A stretch of 64,000 nt of DNA from Talinum fruticosum (lineage: Eukaryota > Streptophyta > Magnoliopsida > Caryophyllales > Talinaceae), in contig JAITYX010000012.1 in assembly GCA_021018815.1 (NCBI GenBank), positions 7,799,001 to 7,863,000 on the forward strand, in the 5' to 3' direction. Position numbers and translations under genes: made by a program. The notes below the pieces were generated by a model. The model was given only the letters and a program-made list of their open reading frames with translations. It did not search any database and had not been told where the DNA came from. Below are positions 22,943-33,052 of this stretch, piece by piece; positions within the stretch are counted from its first letter, which is position 1; every line of letters starts with the position of its first letter.

Positions 22943-24740
22943 ATGGCTCGGAACACCGGGAGTTCGACGAAGGAAGATCTTCCAACGAGGCCACCAAAAT
23001 TCAAAGGATCAAACTTCGAGCACTTGGAAGAAACTTATGGAATGTTTCCTCATGGATCATAATGAAGATGTATGGAAAATCATACAACAAGGAAACTACA
23101 TTCCAATGAAGACAGAGGAATTCGAATTATTCTAAAGACAAAAGCCGAGTTCACACCAGGAGAAGCGGGGAAGTTCGAAAGAACTTCAAAGCAATGAACA
23201 TCCTTATGTGCGCCATAAGCTCGGAAGAATATAATCGAGTCTCTGCTCGTGACTCGCCAAAGAGGTGTGGGATACTTTAGTCAACACCTACGAAAGTACA
23301 AGTCGGGTAAGACAAGCGAAGATCGGTCGAGTATCTTCATAAATATGAGCTTTTCAAAATGGAGCCAGAGGAGAACATTACTCGGATGTTCATTCGCTTC
23401 ACCGAGATTACCAATAATCTCAAATCTCCGGGAAAGAAAATTTCCCATGAAGAAATGTGCCGGAAAATTCTCGGAAGCCTACCCAAGAGACGATGGGGTC
23501 CAAAAGTAACTGCCATAGAGGAGGCTCGGAATCTTGCACAGCTGAAGCCGGACGAGCTCATCGGAAAGCTTCTAACACATGAAATCCATCTAGAAGAAGA
23601 GGATGCCGAGGGCGGTTCCAAAAAGAACATAGCACCGAAAGCCTCGGAATCTAAAGAAGCAAATCCGAGCTCCTCGACTCGGAAGATGATCCCATGGCAC
23701 TTATTGCAAGAGGCTTCAAGAGAATAATGAAGCACAAAAGATGGGACAAAGGCCGAAGGAAGAATTCTACAAGAAAGATAAAAGAGACCGAAAAGGTAAG
23801 TATTCTTCCCCTTCTAAGTTATCTTTAACTAAGAATTCTGGATGTTTTGAGTGTGGCGAGCAAAGACCACATAGCCAAGGACCTGTCCAAAAAGGAAAAG
23901 GGACAGAAAGAAGAAGAAGGCCATGATGGAAACATGGAGCGATGAGGACTCATCGAAGATGACGAGGACTTAGATGACTCGAAGTGTCCGATGGCAATCT
24001 CGACTCGAAGCTCAAAGAGAGTCGACTCGGACTCGAGACTCGGACTTAGAGGAAACTAATCCTCAAGAGGTAATTGAATATTTCCTCAAATTCTCTAAAG
24101 TCGATTTAGATAAGTACATTTTTACTTTGGAAGAGAAGTCCAATTCGATTCTACTCAATTCAAGGAACAACTTGAATCAATTTCTTCTAAGAGCACGTTT
24201 TTGAAAAATGAATTGGAAAACCGAGACTCACGCTCGGAGAAGTCAAGACTAGTGCTCAAACTAATGAGACCGAGTCCGAGTCGCTCGAGAAAGAAAATGA
24301 GCAACTAAAAAGGAAGCTCACTGAGTCTCAAGATCTCGGTTTTAAAATTCACTCAAGGTCGAAGAACCTTGACATGCTCTTAGGATCACAATGTGTCTCT
24401 TTTCGAAAAGAAGGTCTTGGTTTCAACAAAGAAGAGGAATCTAATTCCTACTCGGAATCTGTTTAAAAATGATTCCGTAACCGTGAAGTTCGGGAAAGCC
24501 GAGCACGGTTCCATTCACGTAAATGAGGGGAGGACTAAGCCCAGAACTCGTTTACAAAAAGAAACCATTCTCTCCTGTTTCAAAAGGAAAAGTTTTCAAA
24601 AAGAAAGAGACACGGACTCGGTTCTCGAGCGGAAGACTCGTAATCGGACAAAACCCAAAGTCATTCAAATCTGGGTTCCGAAACACCTTCTTCCTCGAAA
24701 AGGACCACAAGTAAGGAATGTTACTCGGGTTCGTTAGAGG
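22943..24740 (+). pseudogene. gag: copia gag (element 2), frameshifted
   Basis: The start ATG at 22943 reads MARNTG, shared with element A, followed by PPKFKGSNFEH and then a frameshift. The gag body reads openly at 23359-23727 (FTEITNNLKSPGKK, KKRRWGPKVTAI-type segment). The CCHC knuckle begins CFECG at 23843 but GGCAGC has become GGCGAGC and GACTGT has become GACCTGT, so the H-x4-C half is out of frame. A charged C-terminus and a linker into pol follow. It was the particle and RNA-packaging protein. Confidence 0.82.
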
Positions 24741-24741
24741 A

Positions 24742-27700
24742 AGTGAGAAGGGTTAGATTCTCTCTGTTTTGCAGGTCACTCGTAAAAGATCAAAAGGACA
24801 TTGGTACCTGGACAGCGGATGTTCACGACACATGTCGAGTGACCAAGGACTCTTTTCCGAGCTAGAATCATACAAAGGAGGAAAAGTGACTTTTGGAGAT
24901 GATAGCAAAGGCAAGATAGTGGGTATTGGCAAGATTGGAAATGGAAGCAATGTGGTGAGCCCAGTCTACTTTGTCAAAGGGCTAAAATACAATCCGCTTA
25001 GCATCTCCCAGCTATGCGACAAAGGTCACGAGGTAAGATTCACTCAATCTAAGTGCTACATCTCGGATGAGACCACCAAAGAGGTAAAGCTCTCGGGTAA
25101 GAGATCCGATAACACTTATATCATTCCTCTTTCGACCCAAGCCAGAACTTGTCATGCTTAAAAGCATCTCTTCGTGATGATTCATGGTCATGGCATCGTA
25201 GATTAGGTCATATAAGCATGCATACTATTAAAAAGTTATCGGATCATGGCCTAGTCGGGGATTGCCAAGTTGTGCTTTCACTAAAGACAAAGTTTGTGAA
25301 GCATGTACAAGGGGAAATAGGTCGGATCCTCATTCAAGTCTCTCAAGACTGTTTCGACATCAAAGGTGCTTGAACTGCTACACATGGATCTATGTGGTGA
25401 AATTCCAGTGAAGAGCCTCGGAGAATTCTCGTAGTTCTGCGATCGGAATGGAATCTCTCACAACTTCTCAGCACCAAGAACTCCTCAATAGAATGGAGTA
25501 GTAGAGAGAAAGAACAGAACCCTTGAAGAAATAGCAAGGACGATGATGATCGAGCACAACTTGCTTTACTATTTCTGGGCGAGGCGATCAACACAGACTA
25601 ACTACACTTTGAACAGATGCCTCATCGGACCCATTCGAAGAAAACATCCTACGAGCTCTACAAAGGGAAGAAGCCAAACATCTCATACTTTAAGCCCTTT
25701 GGTTGCAAGTGTTTTATTCACAATAATGGTAAGGATCACCTGACCAAGTTTGATGCTAGGTCAAATGAAGGTATTTTTCTGGGTTACTCTTCACATAGCA
25801 AAGCTTATCGTGTCTTTAACAAAAGAACTAACAAGTGGAAGAAAGCATCCACGTAGTGTTTGATGAGCTTGAACAGGAGAAGCCAAGTGAGTCGTCATAC
25901 TCGGAACCGAAGCTTAGTAGAGATGATGACAAAGCCGAGCCTACAAAGACTCGGACTCAACCTCGCTCAAAATGAGGTCACTCGGAATGAAGTGACTCGG
26001 AATGAAGTAGCTCAAGAGTCAACTTAGAACGCTGAATGTGAAACCGAGCATTGAGCTAACTCGGAACGGACAGATCAGCCAATTCAACTTACAAATCCGG
26101 TGAATCGGAGGACAGGTAACGCTTTCAAGTTCTCTTCTAGTCATCCACTAGAGAACATACTCTCGACATCAACACTGGGGTAAGAACTCGTTCCTCTCTA
26201 CATAATCTATGTGCATTCACTGCATTCATTTCATTAAACGAACCTAAAAATGCACTAGAGGCCCTTAATGAACCTGAATGGGTAGAGGCCATGCAAGAGG
26301 AACTCAATCAATTCGAGAGAAACCAAGTCCGGACTCGACCAACCGACCTTCCGACCACCCAGTTATAGGAACCAAATGGGTTTTCAAGAACAAACTGGAT
26401 GAGGGTGGTGTGGTAGTCGAAATAAGGCTAGACTTGTGGCTCAGGGATATAATCAAGAAGAAGGAATCGATTGTGGGGAAACCTTTGCACCTGTAGCTAG
26501 AATCGAAGCTATTAGAATATCGTTGGCATTTGCATCCAGCATGCATATTAAATTATATCAAATGGATGTTAAGTGTGCATTTCTTAATGGTTTTATTGAA
26601 GAAGAAGTCTATGTCGAGCGACCTCCCGGTTTTGAAAACTCGGAATTTCCAAATCATGTTTTCAAACTTCAAAAGGCTCTCTATAGTCTTAAACAAGCAC
26701 CTCGAGCTTGGTATGAAAGACTAAGTAGCTTCTTGGTTCAAAATGTTTTTAAAAGAGGTCAGATCGACAAGACTATCTTCATAAAGACCAAGGGGAAAGA
26801 TTTCCTTATTGTTCAAATCTATGTTGATGATATTATTTTCGGTGCTACTAATGAGTTTCGTGTCGAGAATTTTCCGAGTTGATGAGTCAAGAATTCCAAA
26901 TGAGCATGATGGGGAACTTAATTTCTTCCTTGGCTTACAAATCAAACAAGACAAGGATGGGATCTTTGTTCATCAATCTAAGTATACCAAGGAACTGCTG
27001 AAGAAATACAAACTTCAAGATGCAAAGCACGCATCTACTCCCATGAGCAAGCAGTATAAAGCTTGACTCGGACGAGAAAGGTAAAGCGATAGATCGAAAC
27101 TCTATCAAGGTATGATTGGATCTTTACTATATCTTACTTCAAGCGGACCGGATATAATGTTCGAGTGTTTGTCTATGCGCAAGATTTCAAGCTAATCCAA
27201 AAGAATCACATCTCACCTGCGGTGAAGAGAATATTCGAGATATCTTGCAGGTACTCGGAATTTAGGTCTATGGTATTCCGGAGACTCGGAACCGACTCTT
27301 ACTTGGATACTTAGACGTAGACTACGCAGGATACAAAGTTGATCGAAAGAGCACATCCGGAGCGTGCCAATTTCGGGTCAATCCCTAATATCTTGGCACT
27401 CAAAGAAGCGGAACTCGGTAGCTCTATCAACTCGCTGAAGCTGAATATATTGCAGTTGGAGCTTGTTGCGCTTAGATTCTATGGATAAAGCAACACTTGA
27501 AAGATCTTGGACTATCATTCAAATCAGTACCAATCAAGTGTGACAACCAAAGCACAATTAGGATCACCAAGAACCCTGTCCAAGCATTCGAAAACAAAGC
27601 ATATCGAGGTCGGATATCACTTCCTACGCGATCACTCGTAAAAAGGTGATATTGAACTTGAGTTCATTCCTACTAATATTCAATTAGCTGATATCTTTAC

Positions 27701-27764
27701 TAAGCCTCTTGGTGAAGATCAATTTTGTTTTATTCGGAATGAGCTTGGTATGTTAAATGCTTAA
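24742..27764 (+). pseudogene. pol: copia pol: PR-IN-RT-RNase H (element 2), integrase core deleted
   Basis: The protease frame 24769-25161 is open with an intact W-Y-L-D-S-G (DSG at 24811-24819). GAG-pre-integrase follows (RRLGHISMHTIKKL, 25190-25250). The integrase jumps from VKSLG (about 25420) directly to the FCDRNGISHNF segment. About 175 bp present in element 1 are missing, including the DDYSRF and RTDHG aspartates, while NGVVERKN is kept. RT is the best preserved part: 26436-26882 is open with [12 protein letters not shown] and IYVDDIIFG (26815-26842). RNase H ends ADIFTKPL, with stop at 27762-27764. Several frameshifts lie in RNase H. Confidence 0.86.
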
Positions 27765-28386
27765 TTATATGCTATCCATTGCATAATTCGTGTTATGTGT
27801 TTTCCTTTTAATAACCATTAGCTCGGTTGATTCAGTGATACTCGGGCTGGTAGTTATTTCGTGTTTCGAGTCACTCGAAACCAATCCGAGTCAAACTTAG
27901 ACGTAGAGAAACTTGGACTTCAAATTTTCGAAACTATCTCTAGAACAGTGGGGAGTTTCGATTATATTTTCAAAAATCTTTCTCTTTGTCTCTCGAGCGC
28001 TGTGATCAAATATTAGCCGTGGATCTCTAACCGCTGAAATCCTAACCATTGAAGAGAACCGTCACACCGGTCTTCGATGACCGATGGACAAGCCGAGTCG
28101 AACGGAGTTATACTTAACGGATAGTTGACGGGCTTCTATTTCTTTTATAAATAGCGCCCATTCATCTTCGTCTCGGTATTCTACATTCCATTTCTCTCAA
28201 ACGAAACTTTTGCGGAAGATTTCTACGTGAACAATCATCCTTGAACTTCGCAAGCGTCGAAGAAGCCATCTCTCGTAAGTTTCGATCTGCTCTCATCTTT
28301 TTCATCTACACCTTTTTCGTTTCTTCTCTTCTACCTCTCCTTGTCTTTCCTACTCGAAAGTTTCATCTTTCCTTCCTTCTCTCAAA

Positions 28387-29433
28387 ATGCCTAAAAGAGG
28401 TAACCATCCCGACTTCTAGGTCTCCTCCTCTTCCAAAAGCCTCGCACCAAAACGCCGGAAGGCTCAACCCCTCCAAACCCATTGTCACCCAACGACCTTG
28501 CGCTGGACGACAAGTTCTTTCCTACAACCAAATTTTCTTGGTTGGTTCACATTCAAACCACCGAAGCATACAACTTCATGTGCTTCAGCGAGTTCATCTA
28601 TCCCGAACTCGTTTCGAGTTATACACTCACCTCACCCACTCCGAAAATGTTCTAACCTCCGGGGTTCGGAACATAACCGTTCGCATCAACCCCTCTCTTT
28701 CTCTCCTCTCCACCTGGTGGTGCCTCCACCTTAGGTGCCTCAAAATCTCTCTCGCTCTCTTGTCCCCGTTTTTATGGACAAGATCAGCTTCGTGTCCTCC
28801 GATTTCGGAGACATGCTCCGGTCTTTCAAACTTGTTCTCCAAAATCCGACCATCAACCAAAAGACCGGTCAATCCCAAATTTGAGAGCAAGCAGTCTTTA
28901 GTTCTTGAGATGAGGGAACTGGTAAAGGAGTAGAAGGAGCTGGTCGAGCTCCTCGAGAGCGAAGGTCCAAGGCGGCTCAGGACCATGGTGACTCGAAGCG
29001 TCTCGAGGTGTCTTCGAGCCCGAGTCCGACCTCCTCGGATAGCGGGGATGAAGAAGAAAAAGCCGCAGATGCAGAAGCTGCAGACGCCGAGGAACCCGCG
29101 GCCGAGGCGAGTCCATCCGGGCAAGGGAAGGAACACCAAGAAGAAGCAGTGGGAACCGCTGAGGGTCGACTCGCTCCACAAGCTCAAATAGCAGTACTCG
29201 GCTCGGACATGCGATGCCAGGTGGGTAAGAGGACCTAGCTACACCAGCGGGTCGACAGAGCAGCCCCTCCAGCTATCGAGGTTCCAAGGGAAGAACCCTC
29301 GATCCACTCACTCCGGGTCGGCCACTCGGAGCCGAGCCCCGACGATCATACCGGTTCTCCCTCCGCCGCGCTCAAGCACATCGTCAAGATCATATCGGCG
29401 CCGGCGAACCTCCGCTCCCTCCGCCTCTACTTA
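28387..29433 (+). pseudogene. SIRE-type ORF in the env position (element 2), broken
   Basis: ATG at 28387 (MPKRGNHPDF), after a CT-rich leader, as in element 1. A stop codon follows soon after this start. Other frames carry the continuation, including a polar, Glu/Ala-rich piece (DEEEKAADAEAADAEEPAAE near 29046-29106) and a basic C-terminal SYRRRRTS (near 29390-29415). The whole is shorter than in element 1 (about 1.05 versus 1.6 kb), so one or both have indels. No membrane span is evident in the readable pieces; its function is unknown. Confidence 0.58.
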
Positions 29434-29900
29434 GAAATCCCCCATCGCCTCGTAGGCGCCATGCACTCGTGGCACAATTCCAAAGTCTGCGCGATTCTTT
29501 TTCTAGAGAAATTTTTTTATTTCTATTTCTTTTGTCCGGACATCTAAGTTGCACTATTTGTTCTTTTCTTCCCTTCTTTTTGTTGTTTTTGCTTGAAAGG
29601 CAAGGGGGAGAAATAGAGTTAGAAAACTTGTTGTCTTGTTTAGGGGAGTTTTCCCTTTTAATCCTTGTAATTTCTGTTGAGTTCAATGAATTAATGCTTT
29701 CCCTTACATGATTTCTATGTTTATAATCTTTCTAAGTTTACATTATTTCATTGCTAAGCATTTTTACTTTATGCTCTAACTTTATACCTCTTGCTCGATA
29801 CACCGAGAATTCCTTGCTCAACTTTCCTCATGAGCAATTACTCGTAGTCATATATTTTTTACTAACAAAGTTTCTGTCTAAGAATGGAATGCCTTTCATC
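29434..29900 (+). other. 3' untranslated segment of element 2
   Basis: T-rich DNA with no supported gene. It ends with the conserved 'agaatggaatgcctttcatc' just before the PPT. Confidence 0.5.
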
Positions 29901-29913
29901 AAAAAGGGGAGAT
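29901..29913 (+). other. Polypurine tract of copia element 2
   Basis: AAAAAGGGGAGAT directly ahead of the 3' LTR start at 29914. Confidence 0.85.
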
Positions 29914-31493
29914 TGAAGACTCGGACACCTCTCAATGCATTTCGAGTTGCATTAAATGAATCGGTATAATCATCTCATACTTATAGAGTTTTGATTCCAA
30001 GGCATTCTCTCGTATCTCGAAACTTCTTTGAGTAAAATGGTATCTTCTCTAAGTGATACAGATTTTACTTCTTATATTTCTTGCTTATCCGTAAGTGACT
30101 CGTAAAACTGGTTCTCTCGTTCCGAGTCCCTCATTAGTCGATTTATCGCAGATTGAATAGACTCGTATTTTGTCTTTTCTCACTCGGAATCTAACTTCTG
30201 GTTAGAAGCTCTATTTCATTAGATTCAGTACCTCTAGTCTGTTTCTTGCTTAGTCTATATCAAGGTATATCACTCGATGTTCTTTACTTAACTTGATTCT
30301 TTGCTCGGACTAGCTCGATGGAATTTTGAGTTATATGGATATTGGACTCGTAAAATTCCATTCCTCTTCCGACTCAGATATTTAGCTGATTAATTATCAT
30401 AATTATTTTATTATCTCGTGTCTAATCTTGGACAAAAGTATTTTATACTTTGAGAACCAAAATTGATTTACTTTTGTAGGTTATTCAATCGAGGATACAC
30501 TTTTCAAACTACAAAAGTAACCGGCTTCGTAACGTCAAATCACCAGCAGACATGGCTTTTCACCTTCTCTCGCTCCAGTCCTAGTAGATTGTGTCGTGGC
30601 TGTCTGTTTCCAAATCTGGAAAACTAAAACGCTAAGCTTAACGGTGGTTTCCACCTTATTATCTTTCAAGACACCGCCAATGGTTTTGGGACTTCCAAGA
30701 GAGTTAAACCGTTGTCCAACGTTCACATTACAACGGATACTTTCCGAGTGACTGAGAAAGCTTCTATCAACGGTCACGAGAGGACTCTCGGTCAGCAAAT
30801 GAAGATAACGGCTACTCGCTCGGTTATCTATAAATAGAAGCAACTTCACAAGACTTGAAGATTGCCGAACATATTGTTAATAGACATACTTGCTCAAAGT
30901 CATTGTATTTACTTTCAATCTTCTACTTACAACTCTCACTCTATAATTCATTAATTTCTAAGTTGTAAGGTCTTGTACTCGATTACAAACTCTTTCTTAC
31001 ATTCTTTGTAAGGTCCCTTGACTAAGCCGTAAGGGTTAACTCAGCTTAGTTGTCCCTAGCTGTAAGGGTTATCTCAGCTAGGAAGTACTAGATCGGATAA
31101 GGGAATTTCGAGTCTAGGAAAACTTGTATAGAGTTGTCTAAGGGAGCAACTCGGGTTCAGTCGGTTCACGGTATTTTGTGGACTCAAAATAGTGGATTTG
31201 ACTTCGTGTCCGGATTGACACGGTCCGTGGTTTTCTGCCCCGGGAGGGTTTCCACGTAATTTCTAAGTATTATCTTTCCGAGTTCATTCTAGACTCGGAC
31301 AGTCATTTTACTCCTGTTGACTTGGGTGTTTGTTCGTGATAGCATTTCGAGTCCAAGCTTTTCGACCATGCCGTTTGACTCGTAACTCGTCTCTGTCTCT
31401 TCGTTAACAAAAGAGCGAACGTTTCCACAAAAACTTCTATCACCCTATTCACCCCCTCTAGGGTGACTCGGACTCTCCCCGAGCAAACCTTCG
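29914..31493 (+). repeat. 3' LTR of copia element 2
   Basis: TGAAG start, 1580 bp, colinear with the 5' LTR. The terminal base has changed (CTTCG instead of CTTCA), confirmed by the GAAGG duplication that follows. TATA box TATAAATA at 30829-30836. Confidence 0.92.
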
Positions 31494-31498
31494 GAAGG
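31494..31498 (+). repeat. Right target-site duplication of copia element 2
   Basis: GAAGG, the copy of 21300-21304. After it, the CACTA-1 coding sequence resumes. Confidence 0.85.
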
Positions 31499-32818
31499 GA
31501 AGAATCCTACCCCTCTCCATTGTTTGTGAGTAGTCGTAGTAAGGAAGATGCTCAATCTGGAAAGGTATTCGTCGACGACCGGTCCAAATCTCTGTGGGTA
31601 AGAATACAATCTCCATAAACCTTTACAAGCAAATATATCCATGATTATCAATATTGAATGGACAATGGATGCCTTCCCTTTACGGAAAACATATGAAGTA
31701 GTTAGAGCCGTGCGTGGTATTCGGGAGAGGACAAAAGAGGTAGAAACCCTCTACTATGAGGTATCGGGTGGATGGAGTAAAAAATCAACCATTTATGGAT
31801 TGGATAATTCCGCGACAATATTCTACGAGAAACCTACTGCCTCGACATCCTCTACAGGTGCTACCTACAATTCCTCGGCCAATTCTCAGCTACAATCACA
31901 ACTTAAATCAACCCAAGAACAACTTCATGAGCAAAGAAAAGGAACCGAGAGTCATCAAAAGGCCATGGAAGAGCAAAGAAAACTATTCGAGAGTCGAGCA
32001 AAAGGCCATGGAAGAAGCAATGAAACTCATCCAAAACCTCCAATCAAAAGTTGACAGGATGTCCGGTGGTTCTAACTAATTTCTTAGCATGGTTTGCAGG
32101 TGAAACTTTGAATTGATTTTTTGATAAACTTATTGAATAACTTATAACTTAATTACGAATGTTCGTTGTTTTTATGAATACTTGATGGTTTGTGGATGAT
32201 TGTGCAAAGAATGAATCACAATGTATTTGTATATTCGTGGATTACTCGTGTAAAGAAGAAGTCGAATTTATGTAAATGTTTTGCAGGAAATATATGTAAA
32301 AGGGAATAGCAAATGTAGTAGAAGGGAATAGCAAATGTAATAAAAGCTCCGGCAAAATAAGCAAACATTTAGTGTCGGATTTTAGCGTCCAACACTAATC
32401 CGACGCTATTTGAGTCGAAATACCTGACGCTAAATTAAAAAATTCGACGCTAAAATGAAGAAGGAGCGGGAAAAAACTAAGAAAATTAGCGTCGGACAGA
32501 CGATCCGACGCCGTTAGCGTCGAATCGTCCGACGCTAAGTACTCCAATCCGACGCTATTAGCGTCATTTGGGAGCACCCGACGCTAATTAGAGTCGGATA
32601 ATATCCGACTCTAAATCCGACGCTAGTTAGCGTCGGATGATCAAATCGGATGCTAAATGTTTTAGTGTCGAGGTCTTACGCTTCGATTTTTATCCGACTC
32701 TAATCCGACGCTAAACATGATTAGCGTCGATTTTGCTCGATTTGGCGTTCGATTTTGTCCGACGCTAATTTACTGTTTTATTGTAGTGTATCTTCCACAT
32801 TGGCTCTTAACCTAATCC

Positions 32819-32820
<2 letters not shown>

Positions 32821-32880
<60 letters not shown>
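32821..32880. repeat. (TA)n microsatellite
   Basis: About 28 uninterrupted TA units just outside the right end of CACTA-1. Confidence 0.95.
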
Positions 32881-32883
<3 letters not shown>

Positions 32884-33052
32884 CTAAAAAAATACAAATA
32901 TACCAAAAATATCATGCATATATTTTAAATCCTAAAATTCTTACATAAAAAGTAGCTTCGTTTCTAAAAAAGACAGAAATGGATACGAGGCAAATTCTAA
33001 ATTTTAGGTATTGTGTCCTACTAACTACTTATGTACTTCAACATATATATAA

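Larger units (their letters stand above)
21305..31493 (+). mobile_element. Ty1/copia element 2 (SIRE-like), full length
   Basis: A 10,189 bp element: 5' LTR, primer site, gag, pol (PR-IN-RT-RNH), env-position ORF, PPT, 3' LTR, flanked by GAAGG duplications. Size, order and the extra ORF fit the SIRE/Maximus lineage. It is inserted in the transposase-like gene of CACTA-1 in the same orientation. Coding regions carry stops and frameshifts, and the integrase core has a large deletion, so it cannot be autonomous now. Confidence 0.92.
20473..32079 (+). pseudogene. CACTA-1 tnpA / Transposase_24-like gene, split by copia element 2
   Basis: Coding blocks: a start ATG at 20473 (MPRTKG), an exon around 20730-20841 (SDDIKSFYNGQ), an intron 20842-20924 (GT..AG), then KYTWAPELSQEVYVEWKKK (20925-21010) and a decayed KREPYIAKGS block before 21250. 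The copia target duplication lies just past an intron acceptor near 21292. Beyond the insert come SGKVFVDDRSK (31555-31600), a TYEVVRA/ERTKEVETL segment, a WSKKSTIYGLDN segment (31770-31810), and a C-terminal Gln/Glu-rich coiled coil ending MSGGSN with stop at 32077-32079. This order matches the plant Ptta/En/Spm transposase-associated family, which binds subterminal repeats. There are several stops and frameshifts. Confidence 0.7.
18273..32788 (+). mobile_element. CACTA-1: En/Spm transposon, split by copia element 2
   Basis: The left end CACTACAAAAAACTCGCG at 18273 and the right end ...TTTTATTGTAGTG at 32788 form the terminal inverted repeat. Both ends carry dense subterminal repeats of GCGTCGGA / TCCGACGC (18294-18480 and 32372-32765). 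Both flanks read TATC (18269-18272 and 32789-32792), close to the 3 bp duplication expected for CACTA. Without the 10.2 kb copia insert the element is about 4.3 kb. It contains a tnpA/Transposase_24-type gene but nothing resembling the TNPD transposase, so it looks non-autonomous. Confidence 0.85.

Noticed and set aside
28627..29187. 186-codon minus-strand frame over element 2
   Set aside because: The antisense shadow of the Glu/Ala-rich env-position region; nothing comparable in element 1.
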